This document shows, one piece after another, positions 52,303 to 60,357 of a stretch of 64,000 bases of DNA. The notes below the pieces were generated by a model. The model searched no databases, was not told where the DNA came from, and was given only the letters and a program-made list of their open reading frames with translations. Every line of letters begins with the position of its first letter. Position 1 is the first letter of the stretch. Source of the stretch: CAYSCW01 sp964429795 (GTDB lineage: Bacteria; Acidobacteriota; Aminicenantia; Aminicenantales; Aminicenantaceae); the NCBI GenBank assembly GCA_964429795.1, contig CAYSCW010000004.1:1-64000 (forward strand). The letters run 5' to 3'. The position numbers and the translations under genes are program-made.

Positions 52303-54390
52303 TTACTGTTCTTTAATCACCTTTAAGCGGGCATCCACCACCAAGGCACCCTTTCCAGGCTCAAAAGCAAACACAGGATTGAGATCTATCTCCCCGATCT
52401 CTGGAAACTCTGAAACCAGTTGAGAGAAACGAATCATGATCTCAACCAGCTTCTCCAAATCGACTCCTTTCTCTCCTCTTGTTCCTTCCAAGAGCGGATA
52501 ACCTTTGATGGAACGGGCCATCTCCCAAGCGTCATCTTCAGAGAGAGGGGCTAACCTGAACACGACATCCTTCAAAATCTCCACAAAGATTCCTCCTAAA
52601 CCAAACATGATGGTCGGCTGAAACCCCTCATTGGCCTTGGCACCCATGATCACTTCCTTTCCGTCTTTGAGATACTCCTGGAGAATGAACCCGGGCTTTT
52701 CTTTTTCAAATTTCCTGGACATTGCCTCAAAGGCTGTCTTAAGGGCCTCTCTTTCCTTGAGATCGAGCTTAACTCCCCCAACTTCTGTCTTATGAACGAT
52801 CTCTTCTGAATCCACCTTCAGGGCCAGCGGGTAGCCGACTTTGGCTGCAGCCTCTTCCAGCTCATCTTTTTTCCGGATTCTTGTGGTGATCACGGTGGGA
52901 ATGCCGTAACTGCGGAGAATCTCAAAGACATCAGCCTGGGGGATGAATTTTTCCTGGCCTCTGTGTCGGCTTATGACTGATTCGGCTGTCTCTCTATCAA
53001 CATCGTACTTCTTATAGAAGGGAGCCTCTTTCTGGATCATTTGGCTGTATCGAGTCATCGAAGAAAGAACTCTTGAGGCGGTTTCAGGAAAATCATAAAC
53101 AGGAATGCCGCTTTCTCTGATGAGACGAACCACTTCGGCCCATCTCTCGATGGTCATCACCACACAGACAATCGGCTTTTCAGCAGTCTTACCGATTTCA
53201 GACAGCCTGCGGGCCACACCTTCGCAGTCAACAAAGGGCGGGGTGACAAAGTTGAGCAGAAGTGAGTCGATATGGGGATCTTTAAGCAGAGTCTCCACCG
53301 TGCCTCCATACTGTTCAGGGCCTGCTGTGGCGACCACATCCACAGGATTGGATACTATGGCCTCTGTAAAGAGGAGCTTACCCAAAGCTTCTTTGGTCTC
53401 AGGGCTTAATTCCGCTAATTTGAGTCCTGCAGAGATAGCCTCATCCACAGAGATTATGGCAGGTCCTCCTGTATTGGTGACGATAACCACGCGATCTCCT
53501 TTGGGCACAGGCTGGGTGGAAAAACCTATTGCTGCCTCCACCATCTCCTCCTGGGAGTGGAATCTGAGGACACCGCTCTTCTGGAAGATGACATCAGTGA
53601 GCGTGTCTTGTTCGATCAAGGAACCGGTGTGGGAGGCAACAGCCACCGCCCCCTCCGATGTCTTTCCTGATTTCAAGGCCAGAATCGGCTTCTCGGGTGT
53701 GATCCGGCTGGCAACTTCAAGAAAACCAGCAGGGTCTTTCAAGGTCTCAATGTGAACCATGATGACTCTTGTCCCCTCGTCCTGGCCGTAGTACTCGATG
53801 ATCTCATTCATGCTCACATCCGCCTCATTGCCAAAACTGGCGTACATCCTGATTCCCATACCCACTTCATAGAGATGAAGCTTCAGAGTTTCTCCCACTC
53901 CTCCACTCTGAGCGACGATGGAGATATTACCGGGGAACATGGGAACAAAGGTAAAATTGGCATAGACGGAGACATCAGGATCAGAATTCTGAATCCCTTG
54001 AGAATTGGGACCGTAAATTCGCATGCCGTACTTGTGAGCAATATCCACAATCTGCTTCTCCAGCTCCAGTCCCTCCTCTCCCACTTCCTTGAAGCCAGCC
54101 GTATGGACGATGGCGAACTTCACTCCTTTCTTCCCGCATTCTTCGATGACATGAGGAACCAAAGTGTTTTTGATGGAAATGTTCACCAAGTCAATATCAT
54201 CAGGAACTTCTGTTACAGAGGGAAAAGCTCTGAAACTCTTGATATATTTGGATTTGGGATTGATGGGATAGATGGGACCCTTGAAATTATGATTAAGCAG
54301 ATTGGTGATAACGATATGACCGATGCTCAAGGGATTATTTGAAGCACCGATGATAGCCACTGACTTCGGTTTAAATAAAGAATCAAGCAT
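52303..54390 (-). CDS. ADP-forming acyl-CoA synthetase, alpha-beta fused order
   Basis: 695 residues: CoA-binding domain first ('LFKPKSVAIIGASNNPLSIG', 5-24), ligase domains with the phosphorylated His254 in 'VASHTGSLIEQ', then ATP-grasp (about 470-695) with the second His in 'EEIVHKTEVGGVKL'. It reversibly couples acid + CoA + ATP to acyl-CoA + ADP + Pi. Its stop abuts the symporter region and its start is directly beside the activase stop (no gap). Within this operon it may activate the imported aromatic acid or recover ATP from acyl-CoA end products. There is no AMP-forming benzoate-CoA ligase in the window. Confidence 0.88.
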   Translation of the reverse strand: MLDSLFKPKSVAIIGASNNPLSIGHIVITNLLNHNFKGPIYPINPKSKYIKSFRAFPSVTEVPDDIDLVNISIKNTLVPHVIEECGKKGVKFAIVHTAGFKEVGEEGLELEKQIVDIAHKYGMRIYGPNSQGIQNSDPDVSVYANFTFVPMFPGNISIVAQSGGVGETLKLHLYEVGMGIRMYASFGNEADVSMNEIIEYYGQDEGTRVIMVHIETLKDPAGFLEVASRITPEKPILALKSGKTSEGAVAVASHTGSLIEQDTLTDVIFQKSGVLRFHSQEEMVEAAIGFSTQPVPKGDRVVIVTNTGGPAIISVDEAISAGLKLAELSPETKEALGKLLFTEAIVSNPVDVVATAGPEQYGGTVETLLKDPHIDSLLLNFVTPPFVDCEGVARRLSEIGKTAEKPIVCVVMTIERWAEVVRLIRESGIPVYDFPETASRVLSSMTRYSQMIQKEAPFYKKYDVDRETAESVISRHRGQEKFIPQADVFEILRSYGIPTVITTRIRKKDELEEAAAKVGYPLALKVDSEEIVHKTEVGGVKLDLKEREALKTAFEAMSRKFEKEKPGFILQEYLKDGKEVIMGAKANEGFQPTIMFGLGGIFVEILKDVVFRLAPLSEDDAWEMARSIKGYPLLEGTRGEKGVDLEKLVEIMIRFSQLVSEFPEIGEIDLNPVFAFEPGKGALVVDARLKVIKEQ

Positions 54391-55167
54391 TTAACCCTCC
54401 TTTATTTCCATGGCATACAATGCCGCTCCCAAGGCGCCTGTCAACTGAGGAAAGGGAGGCACAAAAATTTCTCTCCCGATTTTTTCTTCGAACATTTTAA
54501 CCAAAAAGGGATTGTAAGCCACCACTCCCCCAGTCATCACGATATTTCCTTCCAAAGGATCCATCTCCAAGGCTCTCTTTATCACAGAGCCAAAAATGCC
54601 CCTCACCAAATCTGGCACCTCCACCCCTTCTCTGATTTTGGTCAGTATTTCTGTGGCCGTAAACACTGTGCAGTAGCTTCCGATCTCGATATTTCTTTTC
54701 GACTTTTCTGCCAACCCATTGAGTTTATCAATCTTAATGCGCAGTCTGTTGGCGATCTCCTCGAGGAATGCCCCTGTGCCGGCTGCGCATTTGCGATTCA
54801 TCCTGAAACCCGTCCTTTTCCCCGAATCATCCACCCTGATGATCTTGCTGTCCTGTCCTCCGATATCGATCAAGGTATGGGCATGGGGAAAATGGAGATA
54901 GCTTCCCTTGGCATGACAACTGATTTCTGTCTTTATCCTGTGGGCAAAGGCAACATTCCGTCTTCCATAACCCGTGGCTACGACGGCGTGACTGTCAGCG
55001 ATTCGCCTTTGAGCCTTCTTCTTTGATTCCCCGAAAACCCGCTCAGCCGCAGCTTTAAAATCAACACCCGAATGCCTGACCGCATAGCCGAGGATATCCT
55101 TATTTTCATCGAGGATGATCGCTTTTGTAGTAGAAGCTCCGACATCCACTCCCACAAAATAATTCAT
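54391..55167 (-). CDS. ATP-dependent activase of the HgdC/BcrA-D family
   Basis: 258 residues of the BadF/BadG/BcrA/BcrD/HgdC ASKHA ATPase family. Phosphate loops 'VGVDVGASTTKAIILD' and 'DIGGQDSK' (101-108) are seen, and the two Cys that bridge one [4Fe-4S] cluster between two monomers are Cys127 ('NRKCAAGTGAF') and Cys166 ('SYCTVFTATE'). ATP hydrolysis drives single electrons at very low potential into the partner reductase. The length matches HgdC (260) and DCCP reductases, not the longer BcrA (about 440). It lies 16 bases after the reductase component. Confidence 0.93.
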   Translation of the reverse strand: MNYFVGVDVGASTTKAIILDENKDILGYAVRHSGVDFKAAAERVFGESKKKAQRRIADSHAVVATGYGRRNVAFAHRIKTEISCHAKGSYLHFPHAHTLIDIGGQDSKIIRVDDSGKRTGFRMNRKCAAGTGAFLEEIANRLRIKIDKLNGLAEKSKRNIEIGSYCTVFTATEILTKIREGVEVPDLVRGIFGSVIKRALEMDPLEGNIVMTGGVVAYNPFLVKMFEEKIGREIFVPPFPQLTGALGAALYAMEIKEG

Positions 55168-55183
55168 CAGACTGGCTTTATAT

Positions 55184-56428
55184 TTATTTCGCCTCCAACT
55201 GCTCGATAAAGGCTTCGATATTTGTCTTGGCCTGCTCTTCTGAATAACACCGGAGATCGTTCAGGTCACCGTTTATAGTCAGAGAGGGAAGATTCAATTT
55301 TTTCTCCAGTCTTTCGGGCATGCCGTAACGATTGTTGGAATTGTTCGGGCAGGTCTTTGCATCATGGAACAGAATTCCATCTATTTTGAATTTTCGCACC
55401 ATATCTTCGATGTATTTCTCCTTATAATTCTCATCCCTGACTATGAATATCTCTGTATAAGCCCGAACCATACTTATGAAGGGATCTTCAGGATCGAAGG
55501 AATCAAAGATCCAGCTGTTGCAGTAGGTGGAAGCGATAACAGCTGTCCGTAGTGCGATGAAAAACTCGGCCAGACTCCTCAATTTTCCCCAGATCGGCAT
55601 CCCTTCCCAGTAAAGCCGGTATTTTTCATCCCCTACCGCTCCTTCTCTGTTAGCAATCCTTTCCTCAAGTTCCTGGAGAAGCACTTCATAATACTCCACA
55701 GCCTGGGGACTTCCTCTCAAAACCACGGCCGGCCCCATATGGATGGTTCCATCAAAAAAGCTCATCGGGGCGGGAAGAGCCATGTTGACTTCCAGAACTT
55801 TTTTCCACATTTCTGTGCATTTTTTGGATAAGGCTAAAACCTCACGAAATCTATCTATATCGAATTTATTGCCAGAAATCTTTTCTAGAGATGGGATCAT
55901 GTCCTTTATCTGCTGAACAATGACCTGGAGATGATAATCTTTGATCTCTCCTATGTTTCTGTAAGTAGATATACCAATTGCAGGAACGTTCAACTCTCTG
56001 GAATACCAGGAAAACCAATCCTGGACATCCCGGCACTGGTTGGTGTTGTAAACTAACACATCGGGCTTGGGAACCCCATCAATACCCTCGTAGGCTCGTG
56101 AGAGAGGAGTTTCTTTTTTTATGAAAGCACCCACATCACTCGTTAAATACGAGCAAATATCCGGTGAATATCCGATAGCATTGCTCACGGGAATATAATC
56201 GTTGGCTGTACGGGTAGATCCCAGCATGGCACCGTGATTCTCAGGATAATGGACAAGAAATCCTAAACTCAATAAAAGCTCAGCAGGGCCAACACTCGTG
56301 CACCAAGCTATTTTAGGCGATCCCTCCTTAGAAGCTCTATCCATCTCATAAAAATAATCGGCCATGATCTTTCTCATATGACCTGTGGCCTTGATTTTTT
56401 TGATGAGGGATTTCTTTTCTTCGCTCAT
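55184..56428 (-). CDS. BcrB/HgdB-like (2-hydroxyacyl-CoA dehydratase superfamily) reductase component
   Basis: 414 residues from ATG at 56428 (AAGGAGG 4 bases upstream; the ATG at 56452 has none). The opening 'AWCTSVGPAELLLSLGFLVH' (41-60) is the family's N-terminal signature. Cys43, Cys92, Cys132 ('NQCRDVQDWF'), Cys303 ('STYCNSWIF') and Cys360 ('DAKTCPNNSNNRYG') are candidates for holding [4Fe-4S] or double-cubane clusters. In BCRs and 2-hydroxyacyl-CoA dehydratases two different such subunits pair; here only this one is encoded, next to one activase. It could be a homodimeric dearomatising reductase or a DCCP-like protein. First gene of the nine-gene operon. Confidence 0.88.
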   Translation of the reverse strand: MSEEKKSLIKKIKATGHMRKIMADYFYEMDRASKEGSPKIAWCTSVGPAELLLSLGFLVHYPENHGAMLGSTRTANDYIPVSNAIGYSPDICSYLTSDVGAFIKKETPLSRAYEGIDGVPKPDVLVYNTNQCRDVQDWFSWYSRELNVPAIGISTYRNIGEIKDYHLQVIVQQIKDMIPSLEKISGNKFDIDRFREVLALSKKCTEMWKKVLEVNMALPAPMSFFDGTIHMGPAVVLRGSPQAVEYYEVLLQELEERIANREGAVGDEKYRLYWEGMPIWGKLRSLAEFFIALRTAVIASTYCNSWIFDSFDPEDPFISMVRAYTEIFIVRDENYKEKYIEDMVRKFKIDGILFHDAKTCPNNSNNRYGMPERLEKKLNLPSLTINGDLNDLRCYSEEQAKTNIEAFIEQLEAK

Positions 56429-56526
56429 TTTACCTCCTTCAAATAAAGACAATACTCTCTTTTGAGTTGCTGTGGTTTAACTTTTTAGGTGGGGAACAAG
56501 CAAAATCTCTTCCTTTTGAAAATATC

Positions 56527-56555
56527 AAAATATCAATATTGCCATTTCAAGTCAA
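56527..56555 (-). promoter_or_regulatory. Promoter of the nine-gene reductase operon
   Basis: On the minus strand: TTGACT (56550-56555), 17 bp, TATTTT (56527-56532), about 100 bases before the first start codon. Confidence 0.55.
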
Positions 56556-56654
56556 CTGTTTCAAGCGAAATCATCTCTTTTTCCGTAATGAGGAAAGACA
56601 TTTGATAGAATGAGGAATGGCGGCGCGGGTTTCCGTCCATCCCCGACTGAATGG

Positions 56655-56683
56655 TTGACAGCGGGGAAATCAGGTGATATGTA
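56655..56683 (+). promoter_or_regulatory. Promoter of the dch-had operon
   Basis: TTGACA (56655-56660) is perfect; 17 bp later comes TATGTA (56678-56683), a weak -10. A weak -10 with a consensus -35 would fit an activated or repressed gene. Confidence 0.5.
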
Positions 56684-56698
56684 TTACATCTCAACTCC

Positions 56699-56716
56699 CA
56701 TCAATCGACATTGATG
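56699..56716. promoter_or_regulatory. Inverted repeat between promoter and dch
   Basis: CATCAAT, 4 bases, ATTGATG: perfect 7-bp arms. Position just downstream of the plus-strand start site fits a repressor operator. A second small dyad, ATGTA-T-TACAT, overlaps the -10 at about 56678-56688. Confidence 0.5.
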
Positions 56717-56743
56717 AAAATCATCCTTTAAAAGAGGAACATC

Positions 56744-57523
56744 ATGACTCAAAAAAATTATGAAAACGTCCTCTTTGAAATCAAAGAAGAAAAGGCGCTC
56801 TTAACCATCAACCGCCCCCCTTTAAACATACTGAATATCGCGACAATGGAAGAAATGAATGAGGCTCTGCGTTCTTTAATGGAGAATATAGAAGTCAAAG
56901 TTGTGATTATATCCGGGAGCGGGGACAAGGCTTTCTCTGCAGGAGTGGATGTGGCTGACCATACAGAAGAAAAGGTAGAAAAGATGCTTCATGTCTTTCA
57001 TGATATCTTCCGCAACCTCGCCAAACTCGATCAGGTCACTGTGGCTGCCTTGAAGGGATTGACTTTAGGAGGAGGATGTGAAATCGCTCTTTTCTGTGAT
57101 TTGATCATCGCCGCTGACAATCTGAAAATCGGACAGCCGGAGATAAAACTCTCAGTCCTTCCTCCCATAGCCCTATTGATCATGCCCCGCCTTGTGGGAC
57201 TGAAAAAAGCAGCCGAGCTCCTGTTAACAGGAAAAACCATCGATGCCCATGAAGCCGAGCGAATAGGTCTGATTAACAAAGTCACACCTCTTGACTCATT
57301 CGATTCTGAATTGGAGACCTTTATTCAACCCCTGACTGAGCTGAGCTTGGTGGGATTGAAGTATTCCAAAAAAGGAATCACCCTGGGATTAGAAACGGCT
57401 TTCTCGGAAGGACTGCAGAGGATTGAAGAGATTTATCTTGGAGAATTGATGTCCTCAGAAGATGCCCATGAGGGTCTCCGAGCCTTTATGGAGAAAAGAA
57501 AGCCTCTCTGGAAAAATAAATAA
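56744..57523 (+). CDS. dch: Cyclohexa-1,5-diene-1-carbonyl-CoA hydratase candidate
   Basis: 259 residues, crotonase fold. 'LLTINRPPLNILNIATMEEM' (19-38) and 'AFSAGVDVADHTEEKV' (63-78) are features I associate with dienoyl-CoA hydratases Dch/BamR, and differ from common enoyl-CoA hydratases. The oxyanion loop is 'LKGLTLGGGCEIALF'. The reaction adds water to the dienoyl-CoA made by benzoyl-CoA reductase, giving 6-hydroxycyclohex-1-ene-1-carbonyl-CoA. GAGG precedes the start. It is 11 bases upstream of the dehydrogenase for the next step, and divergent from the reductase. Confidence 0.85.
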   Translation: MTQKNYENVLFEIKEEKALLTINRPPLNILNIATMEEMNEALRSLMENIEVKVVIISGSGDKAFSAGVDVADHTEEKVEKMLHVFHDIFRNLAKLDQVTVAALKGLTLGGGCEIALFCDLIIAADNLKIGQPEIKLSVLPPIALLIMPRLVGLKKAAELLLTGKTIDAHEAERIGLINKVTPLDSFDSELETFIQPLTELSLVGLKYSKKGITLGLETAFSEGLQRIEEIYLGELMSSEDAHEGLRAFMEKRKPLWKNK

Positions 57524-57534
57524 AGGAGGAAGAA

Positions 57535-58563
57535 ATGAAAGCGGCTGTGTTTTATGAGCCTAACCAACCCCTCAAAATAGAGGACGTGGAAAAGCCGGAA
57601 ATCAGCCTTCATGAGATCCTGGTGAAGGTCGCCGCATGCGGCGTCTGCAATACGGATCTGCATTATATCGATCATGGGGTTCCCACGTTCAAAAAACCAC
57701 CCATGATCCTGGGCCATGAACCATCGGGGATTGTGGAGGAAGTCGGTGAAGAGGTCAAAAACTTTAAGGTCGGCGATCGTGTGCTCATCCCTCCTGTTTT
57801 TTCCTGCGGTTATTGTCCCAATTGCCGATTGGGTCGGGAGAATATTTGCTTCAACATGCTGATGTTAGGAAATCACATCGATGGGGCTTATGCAGAATAC
57901 ACCAAGGTGCCGGCCAAAGACTGCCAGCACCTTCCCGAGGAGCTTCCCCTTGAAGAATCGAGCATCATCGCTGACGCTATATCCACACCTTATCATGCGG
58001 TCAAAAACAGAGCTCAGGTCAAGCTGGGAGACTCGGTGGTGGTGTTTGGCTGCGGCGGAGTAGGTATAAACGTTGTCCAGATGGCAGCCGCTTCTGGCGG
58101 ATCGGTCATTGCTGTGGATCTCGTGGATAAAAAATTGGAAATCGCAAAACAGCTGGGGGCACTGCACACCATCAACGCTTCAGGAAAAGAAGACAAGGAA
58201 CTCCTCAAGGAGATACGCAAATTGACGGATGGAGGAGCGGATATCGCCATTGAAGCTATCGGCAATCCCAAGACCATAGAGCTGGCTTTCGGTGCGGTCA
58301 AGGCAGGTGGCCTACACTGTCAAGTGGGATACACTCATCACAGCGTGTCTTTAAACGCAGCAAGATTGATGTTCCGAGAGATCGAAATCAAAGGCTCCCT
58401 GGGTTGCCGTCCTGTGGATTATCCCAAGATCATCGAGATGGCAAAGACGGGGAAGATTCAACTCAAGCCTGTGGTCACCAACAAGTTCAAGCTGGAAGAG
58501 ATAAACGATGCGTTCGACCTGCTAAGGAAGGGTGAAGCCCTGAGATCCATCATCGTCCTCTAA
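57535..58563 (+). CDS. had: 6-hydroxycyclohex-1-ene-1-carbonyl-CoA dehydrogenase candidate
   Basis: 342 residues, zinc-dependent medium-chain dehydrogenase. Catalytic zinc ligands Cys38 ('ACGVCNTDLHYIDHGVP') and His61-Glu62; structural zinc Cys91, 94, 97, 105; NAD loop 'FGCGGVGINVVQMAA'. By sequence alone it could be any secondary alcohol dehydrogenase. The assignment as Had/BamQ rests on being paired with Dch and opposite Oah. It would oxidise the 6-hydroxy group to the 6-oxo compound that Oah opens. AAAGGAGG precedes the start. Confidence 0.8.
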   Translation: MKAAVFYEPNQPLKIEDVEKPEISLHEILVKVAACGVCNTDLHYIDHGVPTFKKPPMILGHEPSGIVEEVGEEVKNFKVGDRVLIPPVFSCGYCPNCRLGRENICFNMLMLGNHIDGAYAEYTKVPAKDCQHLPEELPLEESSIIADAISTPYHAVKNRAQVKLGDSVVVFGCGGVGINVVQMAAASGGSVIAVDLVDKKLEIAKQLGALHTINASGKEDKELLKEIRKLTDGGADIAIEAIGNPKTIELAFGAVKAGGLHCQVGYTHHSVSLNAARLMFREIEIKGSLGCRPVDYPKIIEMAKTGKIQLKPVVTNKFKLEEINDAFDLLRKGEALRSIIVL

Positions 58564-58633
58564 GGGATAGGCTTTTTTACCTTCGCGGGAAAAGGCCTCC
58601 TGGTTACAGGATCAGATTTCGAAACTTTGGCGA

Positions 58634-60313
58634 TCAGGAGACTCTCTTAATGACCACCAGAGTCATGTCGTCCATCTGATCGGTCCCAGAAGTGAATTGC
58701 CGCACCTCATCGTGGATTTTATCCAGGAGCTTCTGAGCGCTTAATTTCGGTTTCTTTTTGATAAGACTGATCAGCCTCTCCTCGCTGAACTCTTCATTCT
58801 TTTTATTCCGGCTTTCGGTGATTCCATCTGTAAAGAGAAGAGCCATATCGCCAGGCTCTATGGTCATTGCATTGATTTCATAGGTGGATAAAGGAAACAT
58901 TCCCAGGCAGAGGCCACTGCTTTCCAGACGTTCTATCTTCTCATTCTTCTTCAAGATCAGCGGGGGGTTGTGTCCGGCATTGATAAATCGCATTTCTCCA
59001 TTCTTCCTGTTCAGTTCACAGAAGAAAAAGGTGATAAAATTATTGGGGGCGGAGCTGCGATGGACAAAATTATTGAGCTTTCCGGCCATCTCCTCTAATT
59101 TATACAATGGGTGGAGCTCTGAATGGAGGGCTGCTCTCAGAGAAGCCATGAGGAGGGAAGCACTCACCCCCTTTCCTGAAACATCGGCGATCACAATTCC
59201 CAAACGGCAAGGGTCGATATCTATAAAGTCATAATAATCCCCTCCCACTTGATAACAGGGGATATTGGAGCCTGCAATCTCAAAATTATCGCAGGAAGGA
59301 TTCTCTTTGGGCAGAAAGTCTTTCTGGATTTGAGAAGCCAGGGCGAGTTCTTTCTCCATCTTTTCCTGCTCGATGGCCTTCTCGATAAGCTCAGCATTTT
59401 CGATTTTAACAGCAGCCAGATTGGAGAGAAGAGTCAACAGCCGCAAATCCTCATCGCTGAATCTCTCAAGACTCATTATCCTGTCTGAATAGATGATTCC
59501 GATGATCTCTTTGTTGTTCCAGAGGGGAATACACATCGCTGAATGGATGTTGGATTTGATGATGCTGTCCATGGCTCTAAAACGGGTGTCTGCTTGAGCG
59601 TCAGAAGTGAGTATAGAGGAATGCTTGTCCATGGCCATGTCGACAATGCTCTTGCTGACCTGGATTTTCTGGCCCATGAGGCGATCATTATTGATACGAA
59701 CCACCTTTGGAATCAATTGAGGGGGATTGCCTTCCTTCAACATTAAAATCCCCCTGTCCATGGGAAGATGCTCACTGATAAGATCCATGATATACTCGAG
59801 CAGCTCGGTCAGGGGTTTGTGGAGGATGAGGGCTTGGCTGACTTTGCTCAAGATGGAATAAGCCTTATTTTCTGACTTGATCCTTTCCAAGTCAAAAGGT
59901 GTAGCTGTAGCAGCTTTTATGGTTGTCTCTATATCAGTTTTTTTCAGGATTTCTTTAACATTGACGATGGTGTTGACATTGACCGAAGAGGAAGGATCGT
60001 CCATGACTTCCACATTGGTTGAAATCTCCTTATCGAAGAAAATCCTGGTGGAGCCGATGAGGATTTCGTCACCCTTATTGATTCGGGTCTCAGCCTGTAT
60101 TTTTTTTCCGTTGAGAAAGGTCCCATTTTTGCTGGAATTGTCCCGAATCGCATATCCAGATTCTATCGTATAGATAAAGACATGATAACCTGAACAGAAG
60201 GGATCAGGAATATAGATATCGTTATCGGCAGAACGACCGATAGAGATCTTCTTTTTTTTCAACGGGAAACGGATGATGTCCCCTTTTTTCGGATAGACGA
60301 ACAATCGAGGCAT
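58634..60313 (-). CDS. FHA-GAF-SpoIIE (PP2C) phosphatase
   Basis: 559 residues from ATG at 60313 (a TTG 2 codons upstream is possible). An FHA domain at about 22-95 ('ISIGRSADNDIYIPDP', 'DNSSKNGTFLNGKKI') reads phosphothreonine; a GAF domain at about 160-315; a SpoIIE/RsbU-type PP2C domain at about 345-558 ('QVGGDYYDFIDIDPCRLGI', 'VIADVSGKGVSASLLMASLR', 'LFTDGITESRNKKNEEF'), all metal-binding Asp present. RsbU-type proteins dephosphorylate anti-sigma antagonists in partner-switch signalling. No anti-sigma or antagonist gene lies in the window. It converges on had and is 44 bases downstream of a membrane protein gene. Confidence 0.9.
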   Translation of the reverse strand: MPRLFVYPKKGDIIRFPLKKKKISIGRSADNDIYIPDPFCSGYHVFIYTIESGYAIRDNSSKNGTFLNGKKIQAETRINKGDEILIGSTRIFFDKEISTNVEVMDDPSSSVNVNTIVNVKEILKKTDIETTIKAATATPFDLERIKSENKAYSILSKVSQALILHKPLTELLEYIMDLISEHLPMDRGILMLKEGNPPQLIPKVVRINNDRLMGQKIQVSKSIVDMAMDKHSSILTSDAQADTRFRAMDSIIKSNIHSAMCIPLWNNKEIIGIIYSDRIMSLERFSDEDLRLLTLLSNLAAVKIENAELIEKAIEQEKMEKELALASQIQKDFLPKENPSCDNFEIAGSNIPCYQVGGDYYDFIDIDPCRLGIVIADVSGKGVSASLLMASLRAALHSELHPLYKLEEMAGKLNNFVHRSSAPNNFITFFFCELNRKNGEMRFINAGHNPPLILKKNEKIERLESSGLCLGMFPLSTYEINAMTIEPGDMALLFTDGITESRNKKNEEFSEERLISLIKKKPKLSAQKLLDKIHDEVRQFTSGTDQMDDMTLVVIKRVS

Positions 60314-60357
60314 GACCAACCTTCATTTTTAATTATACTCTTATAGGAAAAAAGATT

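Noticed and set aside
58564..58633. A terminator between had and the FHA-GAF-SpoIIE gene
   Set aside because: AGGCTTTTTT and AAAAGGCCT can pair with a wobble, but no T-run follows on either strand, so the hairpin was not called.
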